A stretch of DNA of 47,469 nucleotides, from the NCBI GenBank assembly GCA_001897355.1, contig MKST01000005.1:100932-148400 (forward strand), read 5' to 3'. Source of the stretch: Solirubrobacterales bacterium 67-14. GTDB taxonomy: Bacteria; Actinomycetota; Thermoleophilia; Solirubrobacterales; 70-9. The position numbers were made by a program, and so were the translations under genes. A model generated the notes under the pieces. It saw only the letters and a list, made by a program, of their open reading frames with translations, was not told the DNA's origin and ran no database searches. Positions within the stretch are counted from its first letter, which is position 1. Each line of letters starts with the position of its first letter. Below are positions 9,920-17,512 of the stretch, in pieces.

Positions 9920-10879
9920 CTAAGTAGGCAGCGTCTGCTGCTCGGTGAGCACCGGTGCGAACCGGTCCTCGCCGCGCTTGAGTTGCCTGAGGACCGAGAC
10001 GTGATCGAAGTGCAGCAGGTTTCGGTCCGAGCCGTCCAAGGCCCGTTCCAGCAGTTTCCAGCCGACCGGCATCGACACCGATGGCGTTGACTTGGCGCGC
10101 ATCGAGTACACGGCGACCGTCGTCTTGTGCTCCGTGTTCTGGCTCCAGTCGATCAGCACTTTCCCCTTGCGCAGGCTCTTCCTCATCTTCGAGACGACTT
10201 GGTCCGGCATTTCCTCCTCGAAGGCGCGAGCCAGCGAATGGGCGAACTCTCCCGTCCGCTCGTAGCGAGCGCGACGGTTGAGTGGCACGTAGACCTGGAT
10301 TCCCTTCGACCCCGACACCTTGGCCAGCGAATCGAGTCCCTGGCCCTTGAGCGTGTCGCGGATCAGAAGCGCGACCTCGGCGCAATCGAGTATGTCGGCT
10401 GGTTTGCCCGGGTCGAGATCGAAGACCATGAAGTCCGGCGTCTTGCGACGGCGGGCCTTGGCGAGCGAGACGTGGAGCTCGATACAGGCCAGGTTGGCCA
10501 TCCAGACCAAGGTCGGCAGGTCGTTGACCAGGCAGTAGTCGACCTCTCCCTGCGCCGAAGACTCGCTCACGATCGACGCCGTCTTGACCCAGCGCGGGCG
10601 GTAGGTCGGACAGTGTTTTTCCCAGAAGCCCTCGCCCTCGACCCCGTCCGGAAACCTCCTCATGGTCACCGGCCGGTCGCGAAGATGGGGGAGGAGGGCG
10701 GGTGCCACCGCGGCGTAGTAGTCGATCAGGTCGCCCTTGGTGAATCCCGACTCGGGAAAGAGCACTCGATCCAGGTTCGTGAGAGACACCTCGCGGCCTT
10801 CGATCTCGATCGCGGCCTTCTCGGGGCCGCCGGTGGCCCGTGAGGTCAGTCGTTCCCGCTTGTTCCAACCGAAATTCAT
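9920..10879 (-). CDS. LigD-type polymerase/primase domain protein (NHEJ)
   Basis: A 319-residue stand-alone archaeo-eukaryotic primase domain of the LigD polymerase type. It shows VSLTNLDRVLFPESGFTKGDLIDYY near the start, WMANLACIELHV, the catalytic DLDP pair in MVFDLDPGK, SGSKGIQVYVPL, and RKGKVLIDWSQN near the end. These enzymes add ribonucleotides and fill gaps at broken DNA ends held by Ku. ATG 10879 overlaps the ligase stop by 4 bases (ATGA), so it is coupled to the ligase gene. In Mycobacterium and Pseudomonas the same domain is fused to ligase and phosphoesterase in one LigD; here it is separate and no phosphoesterase domain is seen. Confidence 0.9.
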   Translation of the reverse strand: MNFGWNKRERLTSRATGGPEKAAIEIEGREVSLTNLDRVLFPESGFTKGDLIDYYAAVAPALLPHLRDRPVTMRRFPDGVEGEGFWEKHCPTYRPRWVKTASIVSESSAQGEVDYCLVNDLPTLVWMANLACIELHVSLAKARRRKTPDFMVFDLDPGKPADILDCAEVALLIRDTLKGQGLDSLAKVSGSKGIQVYVPLNRRARYERTGEFAHSLARAFEEEMPDQVVSKMRKSLRKGKVLIDWSQNTEHKTTVAVYSMRAKSTPSVSMPVGWKLLERALDGSDRNLLHFDHVSVLRQLKRGEDRFAPVLTEQQTLPT

Positions 10880-11820
10880 GACGCCTCCTCGCGGACGACC
10901 TCGGCGGGGTCCTTGTCCGGCCGAAGCCCGAGGAAGGCCGGGTTTCGCAGCCGGCCGTCCCGGGTCCATTCGGTGAACTTCGTCTCGACCACGATCCGCG
11001 GCTCGCTCCAGACGGCATTCGAGGGAATCGCGGCGATGTCATCCGCGCGGAATGGCGAATCCGGGCGAGCCGACTCCAGCAGCCGGGTCGAAAGCTCGGC
11101 CAGCATCTCGTCGTCCATGCCGGTGCCGACCCGGCCGGCGAACCGCAGCCGTCCGGAAACGCCGTCGTTGTAGCCGACCAGCAGCGAGCCGAGCGTGTCC
11201 GCGCGGTGACCCTTGCCGGGCAACCACCCACCGACCACGAACTCCTGTCGCCTCAGGTGCTTGACCTTCAGCCAGTATCCGGTGCGCCTCCCCGACACGT
11301 AGGGGCTGTCCGGATCCTTGGCGATCACCCCCTCGAGGCCGAGCGCAGCGGTCGCTTCCATCACGTCGGCCAGGGTTCCGTCGAGCCGGTCAGGGACCGA
11401 CCAGGTCGGGCCGGCCAACGCCAACCCTTCGAGTCGCTCACGACGTTCGCGGTAGGGATCAGCCCGGAGGTCCTGGCCCCCAACCCAGAGCAGGTCGAAG
11501 ATCATGAAATGCGCTTCCAGCCGCAGTTCCCGCCGCGACTGCATCAGCTGGAAGTCGGGGCGGCCGTTCTCGTCGCTCACCACGAGCTCGCCGTCGAGCA
11601 CCAGACCGCGGGCCTGCCGGTCCTTGCCGAGCGGCTCGATCTCCGGGAAGTCGGGCCCGATCTCATTGAGCCGTCGACCTTGAAGCCTCAGGCCATCGGC
11701 GCAGAAGGCGATCGCGCGGTAGCCGTCCCACTTGACCTCGAACTCCCAGTCGACGCCCTCGTCGGGGTCGCCGAGACGAGCCTTCATCGGCTCGATCGAA
11801 TCCGGCATGACGGTCTGCAT
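10876..11820 (-). CDS. ATP-dependent DNA ligase, LigD ligase domain (NHEJ)
   Basis: A 314-residue ligase with nucleotidyltransferase motif I EVKWDGYRAIAF (Lys about residue 29 takes the AMP), LVLDGELVV (motif III), FMIFDLLWV (IIIa), GLEGVIAKDPDSPY (IV) and YWLKVKHLR (V). An OB-fold follows with FAGRVGTGMDDEML and VVETKFTEWTRDGRLRNPAFLGLRPDK. It seals breaks held by Ku. It is divergent from the Ku genes, with only 60 bases between starts, and overlaps the polymerase gene. A GGGTAT box on its strand at 11833-11838 lies 12 bases before ATG 11820. A second Met (11808) is a possible alternative start; no ribosome site is seen for either. Confidence 0.92.
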   Translation of the reverse strand: MQTVMPDSIEPMKARLGDPDEGVDWEFEVKWDGYRAIAFCADGLRLQGRRLNEIGPDFPEIEPLGKDRQARGLVLDGELVVSDENGRPDFQLMQSRRELRLEAHFMIFDLLWVGGQDLRADPYRERRERLEGLALAGPTWSVPDRLDGTLADVMEATAALGLEGVIAKDPDSPYVSGRRTGYWLKVKHLRRQEFVVGGWLPGKGHRADTLGSLLVGYNDGVSGRLRFAGRVGTGMDDEMLAELSTRLLESARPDSPFRADDIAAIPSNAVWSEPRIVVETKFTEWTRDGRLRNPAFLGLRPDKDPAEVVREEAS

Positions 11821-11832
11821 TGTCTAGATCAA

Positions 11833-11858
11833 ATACCCCCGGGCCGGGTTGATCAAGC
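11833..11858 (-). promoter_or_regulatory. Candidate SigB/SigF-type promoter of the ligase gene (weak -35)
   Basis: On the minus strand a GGGTAT box (plus 11833-11838) lies 12 bases before the ligase ATG. The best -35 match is GCTT with a 16-base spacer, which is poor. It is kept because it mirrors the GGGTAC box serving Ku on the other strand. Confidence 0.35.
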
Positions 11859-11871
11859 GCTGCAGGGGTAC
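11848..11871 (+). promoter_or_regulatory. SigB/SigF-type promoter of the Ku operon
   Basis: GTTG (11848-11851), 14-base spacer, GGGTAC (11866-11871). Exactly 9 bases separate the -10 box from the Ku ATG at 11881, so the message is predicted to be leaderless. The -35 differs from GTTT by one base. Confidence 0.55.
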
Positions 11872-11880
11872 GGTCGGGGC

Positions 11881-12654
11881 ATGGCATTGCGTTCGATCTG
11901 GAACGGCACCATCTCTTTCGGACTGGTGAAGGTCCCGGTCAAGCTGTACTCGGCCATCGACCCCAAGGGGATCGCCTTTCGGGAGATCCACGTCAAGGAC
12001 ACCTCGCTGCTTCAGCATCGCCGGGTCTGCAAGCAGGAGAACAAGGTGGTCGAGCGGGACGAGGTTGCCAAGGGCTACGAGGTCAGGCCGGGGGAGTATG
12101 TCCTGCTCTCGAACGAGGAAGTCAAGGCTGCCTCCGGCGAGAGGCCGAAGACGATCGAAATCGACGAGTTCGTCGACGTCGAAGCGATCGATCCTTTCTT
12201 CTTCAACAAGTCGTACTTCCTCGGCGTGCGGGACGTGGAGGAACCGTACGCGCTGCTCGCGGCCGCGCTGCGTGAAAGCGGCAAGGCCGGGATCGGCCGG
12301 TTCACCTTCCACAACCGTGAGTACCTGGTCGCTCTGCGGGCCGGTGAGGATCGCCTCTTCCTGCACACCCTGAGATATGAGGACGAGATCATCGAACCGG
12401 GCGACCTGGATATGCCGGAAGGCCGGAAGAAACCGACTCGCAAGGAGGTCGAGATGGCCCGTCGCCTGGTCGCCGGCCTGACCGAGGATTTCGACCCGGG
12501 CGAGTTCCAGGACGAGTACCGCGCCGCGGTCATGGACCTGATCGAGCGGAAGGCGGCCGGCAAGAAGCCCCGGAAGAAGCGGGTCCGTAAACGCGAGAAG
12601 CCCGATGACCTGGCCAAGGCACTCGAAAAGAGCCTGGCCGCCCAGGGGAGCTGA
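11881..12654 (+). CDS. ku: Ku protein, first copy (NHEJ end-binding)
   Basis: A 257-residue bacterial Ku homodimer subunit. The opening RSIWNGTISFGLVKVPVKLYSA and FREIHVKDTSLLQHRRVCKQ segments and the long central beta-barrel (YFLGVRDVEEPYALLAAAL, RFTFHNREYLVAL) match the Ku core that encircles DNA ends. The C-terminal 40 residues are strongly basic (KKPRKKRVRKREK), as in Ku forms that thread along DNA. It recruits the LigD polymerase and ligase encoded divergently. No ribosome site precedes ATG 11881, in agreement with the leaderless promoter. The second Ku gene follows after 5 bases. Confidence 0.93.
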   Translation: MALRSIWNGTISFGLVKVPVKLYSAIDPKGIAFREIHVKDTSLLQHRRVCKQENKVVERDEVAKGYEVRPGEYVLLSNEEVKAASGERPKTIEIDEFVDVEAIDPFFFNKSYFLGVRDVEEPYALLAAALRESGKAGIGRFTFHNREYLVALRAGEDRLFLHTLRYEDEIIEPGDLDMPEGRKKPTRKEVEMARRLVAGLTEDFDPGEFQDEYRAAVMDLIERKAAGKKPRKKRVRKREKPDDLAKALEKSLAAQGS

Positions 12655-12659
12655 TCCGG

Positions 12660-13574
12660 ATGCCGCGACCACTCTGGAAAGGGACGGTCTCATTCGGGTT
12701 GGTGAGCGTGCCGGTCGAGATGTGGTCGGCGCTGCGCGACCGCAACATCCGCTTCCGGGAGATCCATACCAAGGACGGCTCGCCGGTCCGGCATGTCCGC
12801 TACTGCATCGACGAGGGCAAGAAGGTTGACCCGTCGGAAACCGGACGGGCCTACGAGCTGGACGACGGGCGTCTGATCCCGATCACCGACGAAGAACTCG
12901 AGGGACTGGAACCGGAAAAGACCCAGACGATCGAGATCGACTCGTTCACGCCCCGGTCGCAGGTCGACCCGCTGCGGTTCGATCATCCGTACTACCTCGT
13001 GCCGGGCGACAAGACCGTGGGTACGGTCAGGGCATACCGGCTGCTGGTCGAGGCGATGGCCGAAGGCGACCTGCTCGCCCTGGGCGAGTTCGTGATGAGG
13101 GGTCGCGAGTACCTCGCGGCGATCCGGGTGCGGGGCGACGTTCTCTCCCTTTCCACCATGCACTTCCCGGCGGAGGTCCGCTCGAGTGAGGACGTGCCCG
13201 GCCCGGCCGAGGTGCCCGGCAAGGAGGAAGTGGAGAACGCGGTCTCGGTGATCGGGGAACGCTCGGTCGACTGGGATCCGGCGAGCTACCGCAACCAGCA
13301 CCGTGAGCGCCTGATGGCGGTGATCAAGAAGAAGGACAAAGGCAAGAAGATCAAGCCGCCGGCGCCGGCCCCCGAGGAGAAGCCGACCGGAGCGCCGGAC
13401 CTGATGGCCGCACTGAAGAAGACCCTGGCCGAGTCACGGGGCAAGCGCCGAAAGCCCCGGGACCTGAGCGGCCTCTCGAAGGGCGAGCTCTACGAGCTGG
13501 CCTCCGAGCGGGGTCTCAAAGGACGCTCTTCGATGACCAAGCAGCAGCTACTGAAAGCCCTTCGACGCGGCTAG
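12660..13574 (+). CDS. ku: Ku protein, second copy with C-terminal Rho-N/SAP-like module
   Basis: A 304-residue Ku paralog starting PLWKGTVSFGLVSVPVEMWSA, with the same core as its neighbour (VRHVRYCIDEGKKV; DHPYYLVPGDKTVGTVRAYRL). After the core come a Lys/Pro-rich linker (KKKDKGKKIKPPAPAPEEKP), a short MAALKKTLAE helix, then a C-terminal helical module, LSKGELYELASERGLKGRS..MTKQQLLKAL, of the Rho-N/SAP type that can contact nucleic acid. It probably forms homo- or heterodimers with the first Ku. Two Ku genes in one operon are known in some actinobacteria. The start at ATG 12660 lies 5 bases after the first Ku stop, so the two are coupled. Confidence 0.92.
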   Translation: MPRPLWKGTVSFGLVSVPVEMWSALRDRNIRFREIHTKDGSPVRHVRYCIDEGKKVDPSETGRAYELDDGRLIPITDEELEGLEPEKTQTIEIDSFTPRSQVDPLRFDHPYYLVPGDKTVGTVRAYRLLVEAMAEGDLLALGEFVMRGREYLAAIRVRGDVLSLSTMHFPAEVRSSEDVPGPAEVPGKEEVENAVSVIGERSVDWDPASYRNQHRERLMAVIKKKDKGKKIKPPAPAPEEKPTGAPDLMAALKKTLAESRGKRRKPRDLSGLSKGELYELASERGLKGRSSMTKQQLLKALRRG

Positions 13575-13586
13575 GGACGGGCCGCG

Positions 13587-13610
13587 GTTCATGGGCCGGA
13601 GAACGGGTAA
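13587..13610 (+). promoter_or_regulatory. SigB/SigF-type promoter of the DJ-1/PfpI gene
   Basis: GTTC (13587-13590), 14-base spacer, GGGTAA (13605-13610), one change from consensus in the -35. It lies in the 88-base gap after the second Ku gene and 52 bases before ATG 13663. Confidence 0.55.
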
Positions 13611-13662
13611 CCGGTTGGCGATCAGGCCAAAGCCAGACGACCACGGACCAAGGTGAGAGAAG

Positions 13663-14223
13663 ATGAACGAGCGATCGATCAACCAGAGGCTGAAGGACAA
13701 ACGGGTAGCGATCTTGACGGCCAACGAGGGGGTGGAGGAGATCGAGTTGAAGGGTCCGCTACAGGCGCTCAGGGACGCCGGGGCCGAAGTCGAGCTAGTT
13801 GCCCCGGACGAAGGGCAGATCCAGGCCTTCAACCACCTCGACAAGGGCAGCCACTTCACGGTCGACCGGACGGTTTCAGATGTGTCCGAAAGCGACTATG
13901 ACGCGCTCGTGTTGCCCGGCGGTGTCGCGAACCCGGACAATCTTCGGACCCACGACGACGCCGTCGAGTTCGCGGGCTCGTTCTTCGAGGCGGGAAAGCC
14001 GGTCGGAGCGATCTGCCACGCGCCCTGGACGCTGGTCGAAGCCGGCGTGCTGAAGGGAAGGACCCTGACCTCGTGGCCGAGCCTCCAGACCGACATCGAA
14101 AACGCCGGCGCCACTTGGGTCGACGAGGAAGTCCACATCGACGACATGCTGGTCACCAGCCGCCGCCCCGACGACCTCGAGCAGTTTTGTCATCAGGTCG
14201 TGGAGACCATCGCCGCAACCTGA
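13663..14223 (+). CDS. DJ-1/PfpI family protein (stress-induced type 1 glutamine-amidotransferase fold)
   Basis: A 186-residue PfpI-like protein. The nucleophile elbow GAICHAPW places the catalytic Cys at about residue 118 next to His119, and DALVLPGGVANPDNLR carries the conserved turn before it. The VAILTANEGVEEIEL segment contains the expected Glu that supports the Cys. Members are reported as proteases, glyoxalase III or protein deglycases; Bacillus relatives (YfkM type) are general-stress proteins. A GGTGAGAG site precedes ATG 13663. A SigB-type promoter upstream supports a stress role. Confidence 0.88.
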   Translation: MNERSINQRLKDKRVAILTANEGVEEIELKGPLQALRDAGAEVELVAPDEGQIQAFNHLDKGSHFTVDRTVSDVSESDYDALVLPGGVANPDNLRTHDDAVEFAGSFFEAGKPVGAICHAPWTLVEAGVLKGRTLTSWPSLQTDIENAGATWVDEEVHIDDMLVTSRRPDDLEQFCHQVVETIAAT

Positions 14224-14256
14224 CTCCCGAGACGGCGGGGCGAGGCCGGCTGGTGG

Positions 14257-14730
14257 TCAGTTCCGGCCGCGCTGGCTGCGAACCCGGACCGGGATGAACA
14301 CCCAGAGCAAGAGTACGAGCAGCAGAAAGCCGATCGCCGCGATCACGGTGGGTGCGGCGCCGTAGAGGAAATCCGTGATCAGGGTGACGGCGCCGATCAC
14401 GGCCAAAGCAAGGCAGGCGAGACCGGCGATCGTCAGCCGGTTGGCCAGCTTCACCAGGCGGTCCTTCTGCTGCAGCCTGAAGGTCAGGCGATGGAAGGCG
14501 GTCGGGGCGATCAGGAGGAAAGTAGACGCCGCGGTCAAGATCAAGGTCGCGAAGTAGACCGACTGCTGAAAATCCGTGACCTCGCCGAATCGCTGCTGAA
14601 ACGGCACCGCGAGAAGAAACGCGAACAGGACCTGAACGCCCGGCAAGGCAATCCTGAGTTCCTGGAGAAGCTCGTTGAGGTTCCGGTCGAGTCGCTCCCA
14701 TTCATGTTCATTGCGCGGGTCACTGCCCAT
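14257..14730 (-). CDS. DUF6328 family membrane protein
   Basis: A 157-residue membrane protein with an acidic N-terminus, the DUF6328-like start ERLDRNLNELLQELRIAL, then hydrophobic helices (VQVLFAFLLAVPF, VYFATLILTAASTFLLIAPTAF, LTIAGLACLALAVIGAVTLI, VIAAIGFLLLVLLLWVFIPV) and a basic tail. Function unknown for the family. Four membrane passes are predicted by eye. ATG 14730 sits exactly 9 bases after a leftward GGGTAC box (14740-14745), so it may be a leaderless stress transcript. Divergent from the DUF7218 gene, convergent with PfpI. Confidence 0.8.
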   Translation of the reverse strand: MGSDPRNEHEWERLDRNLNELLQELRIALPGVQVLFAFLLAVPFQQRFGEVTDFQQSVYFATLILTAASTFLLIAPTAFHRLTFRLQQKDRLVKLANRLTIAGLACLALAVIGAVTLITDFLYGAAPTVIAAIGFLLLVLLLWVFIPVRVRSQRGRN

Positions 14731-14739
14731 GACCTGGCC

Positions 14740-14765
14740 GTACCCGGCGCGGGTAGGCCCGAATC
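14740..14765 (-). promoter_or_regulatory. Candidate SigB/SigF-type promoter of the DUF6328 gene (weaker)
   Basis: On the minus strand: GATT-N16-GGGTAC, with 9 bases between the box and ATG 14730. The -35 has the same one-base change as the leftward site at 9328-9352. Confidence 0.42.
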
Positions 14766-14768
14766 GAC

Positions 14769-14793
14769 GTTTTGACCCGATTCGAGCGGGTAG
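14769..14793 (+). promoter_or_regulatory. SigB/SigF-type promoter of the DUF7218 gene
   Basis: GTTT (14769-14772), 15-base spacer, GGGTAG (14788-14793), 61 bases before ATG 14855. Full match to the -35 and to GGGTA. Confidence 0.68.
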
Positions 14794-14854
14794 CCGACAC
14801 GGAACGGGGACCGGGGCGACCCGGCCCGATTCGAATGCGAAACGGAGGCTCGAA

Positions 14855-15121
14855 ATGCCGAAAGGATCCGACCACGGACCGAGCGTCAAGGACGACAAGC
14901 TCTATGACGAACTGCGCGAGGATGGAGCCAGCAAGGAGAAGGCGGCCCGGATCGCCAACGCGAAGGCCGGCGGCGAGAACGTCGGCAAGAAGGGCGGCGA
15001 GGCCGAGAACTACGAGGACCGCACGGTCGAGGAACTGCAGGACCGGGCGGCCGAGATCGGGATCGAAGGCCGCTCGGACATGAACAAGAAAGAACTGATC
15101 AGCGCGCTTCGCAACCACTGA
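14855..15121 (+). CDS. DUF7218 / Rho-N module small protein
   Basis: An 88-residue, highly charged protein. The N-terminal half (SVKDDKLYDELREDGASKEKAARIANA) resembles the DUF7218/ChaB-like start of small stress proteins. The C-terminal half (TVEELQDRAAEIGIEGRSDMNKKELISAL) is a Rho-N/SAP-like helical module close to the tail of the second Ku protein at 13.5 kb. An ACGGAGGC ribosome site at 14842-14849 precedes ATG 14855. A SigB-type promoter at 14769 drives it. A DNA- or RNA-binding role is suggested by the module but is not shown. Confidence 0.78.
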   Translation: MPKGSDHGPSVKDDKLYDELREDGASKEKAARIANAKAGGENVGKKGGEAENYEDRTVEELQDRAAEIGIEGRSDMNKKELISALRNH

Positions 15122-15128
15122 TCATCTG

Positions 15129-15160
15129 CGGGCACGGGTTCCTTTCGGCATCCGTGCCCG
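15129..15160 (+). terminator. Probable hairpin terminator
   Basis: CGGGCACGG (15129-15137) and CCGTGCCCG (15152-15160) form a perfect 9-bp stem after the DUF7218 gene. The following bases are A-rich, not T-rich on the plus strand, so it is not a classical intrinsic terminator. Confidence 0.5.
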
Positions 15161-15182
15161 AATAAAAGGGGGGAACGCGGGC

Positions 15183-16118
15183 TTGGGATACCGTGGGAGC
15201 ATCGACCAGCGACTTCCATCGGGGAAACAGTTCGAGATCACGCGCGGAGACCAGCGGGCAGTCATCGTGGAGGTCGGTGGCGGGATCAGGCTGTACGAGG
15301 CGGCGGGCAAGGCGGTGCTCGACCCATATCCGGCCGACTCGATCTGCGACGGGGCCCACGGGGCGCCGCTGGTTCCCTGGCCGAACCGGCTCGCCGACGG
15401 GCGTTACCGCTTCGAAGGCCAGGATTTCCAGGTGGCGCTCACGGAGCCGGAACAGGGCAACGCGATCCACGGCTTCCTCAGGTGGCAGGCCTGGCAGCCG
15501 GTCGAGCAAGCGTCGGAGCGGATCGTCATGGCGGCCCGGATCCATCCTTTTCCCGGCTATCCCTTCGACTTGGCGGCGACGGTGGCATACGAACTCGACG
15601 GCGAGGGACTGACGGTCACCACCAACTTGGAGAATCTCGGCGACGGCGATTGCCCGGTCGGCCACGGCCAGCATCCTTATCTCTCGGCCGGCGATGGGTT
15701 GATCGACGATTGCGAGCTGCAACACCCCGGGCGCACCCGGATCCTCACCGACGAGCGCCAGCTGCCGAACGGACGTGAGGCGGTAGAAGGCACCCCCTTC
15801 GATTTCGGCGAACCGCGGGCCTTGGGAGATCTCGAGATCGACTTCGCCTTCACCGACCTGGTTCGTGACCCGGACGGGCGGGCCTGGACCCGATTGAGCC
15901 GGCCGGACGGCAGCACGGCCTCGCTCTGGGTCGACGAGGGATATCCGTTCGTCGAGCTCTACACCGGCCACACCCTGAGCCCCGACCGGGCCCGTCGCGG
16001 ACTGGGGACCGAACCGATGACCTGCGCGCCTGACGGCTTCAACAACGAGGAGGGGCTGATCATCCTCGAGCCGGGCGATGAAACCAGCGCGACCTGGGGC
16101 GTGAGGATCGACCTTTGA
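15183..16118 (+). CDS. Aldose 1-epimerase family protein
   Basis: A 311-residue galactose-mutarotase-fold protein. Motifs are APLVPWPNRLADGRYRF (sugar-binding Asn-Arg), GNAIHGFLRW (conserved His), GHGQHPYLSAGDGLID (catalytic His) and FVELYTGHTLS; the C-terminal region ends MTCAPDGFNN, matching the usual ending that carries the active-site-side Asn/Glu (EGLIILEPGDE). It interconverts alpha and beta anomers of a hexose or hexose-phosphate. The start is TTG 15183, nine bases after AAAAGGGGGG. Its stop overlaps the TTG start of the G6PD gene (TTGA), so it may supply the beta anomer that G6PD uses. Confidence 0.85.
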   Translation: MGYRGSIDQRLPSGKQFEITRGDQRAVIVEVGGGIRLYEAAGKAVLDPYPADSICDGAHGAPLVPWPNRLADGRYRFEGQDFQVALTEPEQGNAIHGFLRWQAWQPVEQASERIVMAARIHPFPGYPFDLAATVAYELDGEGLTVTTNLENLGDGDCPVGHGQHPYLSAGDGLIDDCELQHPGRTRILTDERQLPNGREAVEGTPFDFGEPRALGDLEIDFAFTDLVRDPDGRAWTRLSRPDGSTASLWVDEGYPFVELYTGHTLSPDRARRGLGTEPMTCAPDGFNNEEGLIILEPGDETSATWGVRIDL

Positions 16119-17512
16119 CGACCGAACGCACGCCCCAGACTTTCGTGATCCTCGGCGCCAACGGCGACCTGTCCAGCCGCCTGCTGCTGCCGGGCATCGG
16201 TTCACTGGTCGAGTCGGGGCAGTTCACCGACCTGCATCTGGTCGGCTGCGACCGCCAAGAATTGACTGCAGACGAATGGAAGGCCACGCTCGATGGGTCG
16301 CTCGAGGAAGCCGGGATCGACCCCGAGGTTCGTCAGAAACTTGCGAGCACCACCTCCTACGAACAGGCCGATGTGACGAAAGCGGCCGACCTTGCGCGCC
16401 TGCTCGAGGATCACGGTGGATCCCTGGTCCTCTACTTCGCGCTGCCGCCGGCGGTGACGATCACGGCCTGCCAAGAACTCAGCAAGCTCGCGGTGCCACC
16501 CGGCACCCGCCTCGCGCTGGAGAAGCCGTTCGGGCAGGACGCCAGGACCGCCGCCGAGTTCAACGAGTTGCTGGCCGGCATGCTGCCGGAGAGCCAGATC
16601 CACCGCGTCGATCATTTCCTCGGTCTGGCGACCGTCCTCAACATCGTCGGGCTTCGCTTCGCCAACCGCACGATCGAGCCGCTGCTCAACAACCACCACG
16701 TCGCCAGCGTCGAGATCGTCTGGGACGAAGACCTAGCGCTCGAGGGGAGAGGCGGCTACTACGACCACGCCGGGGCGCTGGTCGACATGATCCAGAGCCA
16801 CCTGCTGCAAGTGCTCGGGTTCCTGACCATGGAAGCGCCCTCCGCGATCGAGGCGAGAGACATCCGAGACGGCACCGCGCGGATCCTGAGGGCGACCTCG
16901 ATCTGGAACGACGACCCGGCACGTTTTAGCCGCCGGGCGCGCTATTCGGCCGGGCAGATCGGGGACCGGCAGCTTCCGTCTTACCGGGACGAGGAGGGTG
17001 TCGACCCCTCCCGAGAAACGGAGACCTTTGCCGAAATCGTGGTCGGGATTGCCACCTGGAGGTGGGCCGGCGTCCCGTTCCGGCTGCGCTCCGGAAAAGC
17101 GCTCGGCAACCCGCGCAAGGAAGCGATCATCAACTTCCGTCCGCCCGAGCATCTGCCGGTCGGCCTCTCGGGCATGCGACGCCCGGACCGGTTCCGAATC
17201 GGACTCGGTTTCGGCGCCGACAAGCTGAGGGTGGACCTGACCGTGAACGGACCGGGCGACCCATGGTCACTGGACCCGGCGACCCTGGAAGCCGATCTGG
17301 GGCCGGGAAGCCTTTCCGAATACGCCGAGGTCCTGAAGGGGATCCTGAATGACGACCCGACCCTTTCGGTCCGGGGAGACGCGGCGGTCGAGTGCTGGCG
17401 GATCATCGATCCCGTGCGACGCGCCTGGGACGCTGATGAAGTACCGCTCCTCGAGTACCCCGCCGGCAGCCGGGGACCGTCCGGCTGGCCGGAAGCCGGC
17501 CTTCCCGGCTAG
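16115..17512 (+). CDS. zwf: Glucose-6-phosphate dehydrogenase family protein, variant active site
   Basis: A 465-residue G6PD-family enzyme. It has an N-terminal NADP fold (ILGANGDLSSRLLLPGIG), the EKPFG motif (LALEKPFGQD), the central RVDHFLG segment and GGYYDHAGALVDMIQSHLLQ with the catalytic His. In textbook enzymes the motif is RIDHYLGKE, whose Lys binds the substrate phosphate; here the residues after LG are LATV, so that Lys is absent. It is shorter than typical Zwf (about 490-515). It may still act on glucose-6-phosphate or on another sugar. The TTG start overlaps the epimerase stop, and its stop is shared (CTAG, 17509-17512) with the convergent PfkB gene. Confidence 0.85.
   Translation: MTTERTPQTFVILGANGDLSSRLLLPGIGSLVESGQFTDLHLVGCDRQELTADEWKATLDGSLEEAGIDPEVRQKLASTTSYEQADVTKAADLARLLEDHGGSLVLYFALPPAVTITACQELSKLAVPPGTRLALEKPFGQDARTAAEFNELLAGMLPESQIHRVDHFLGLATVLNIVGLRFANRTIEPLLNNHHVASVEIVWDEDLALEGRGGYYDHAGALVDMIQSHLLQVLGFLTMEAPSAIEARDIRDGTARILRATSIWNDDPARFSRRARYSAGQIGDRQLPSYRDEEGVDPSRETETFAEIVVGIATWRWAGVPFRLRSGKALGNPRKEAIINFRPPEHLPVGLSGMRRPDRFRIGLGFGADKLRVDLTVNGPGDPWSLDPATLEADLGPGSLSEYAEVLKGILNDDPTLSVRGDAAVECWRIIDPVRRAWDADEVPLLEYPAGSRGPSGWPEAGLPG

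Noticed and set aside
11206..11880. Upstream extension of the Ku frame (482 codons)
   Set aside because: It is antisense to the ligase gene; Ku homology begins at 11881, where the promoter spacing also fits.
14224..14256. GGCCGG...CCGGCC as a terminator between PfpI and DUF6328
   Set aside because: A 6-bp stem with a long loop is common in DNA of this composition.
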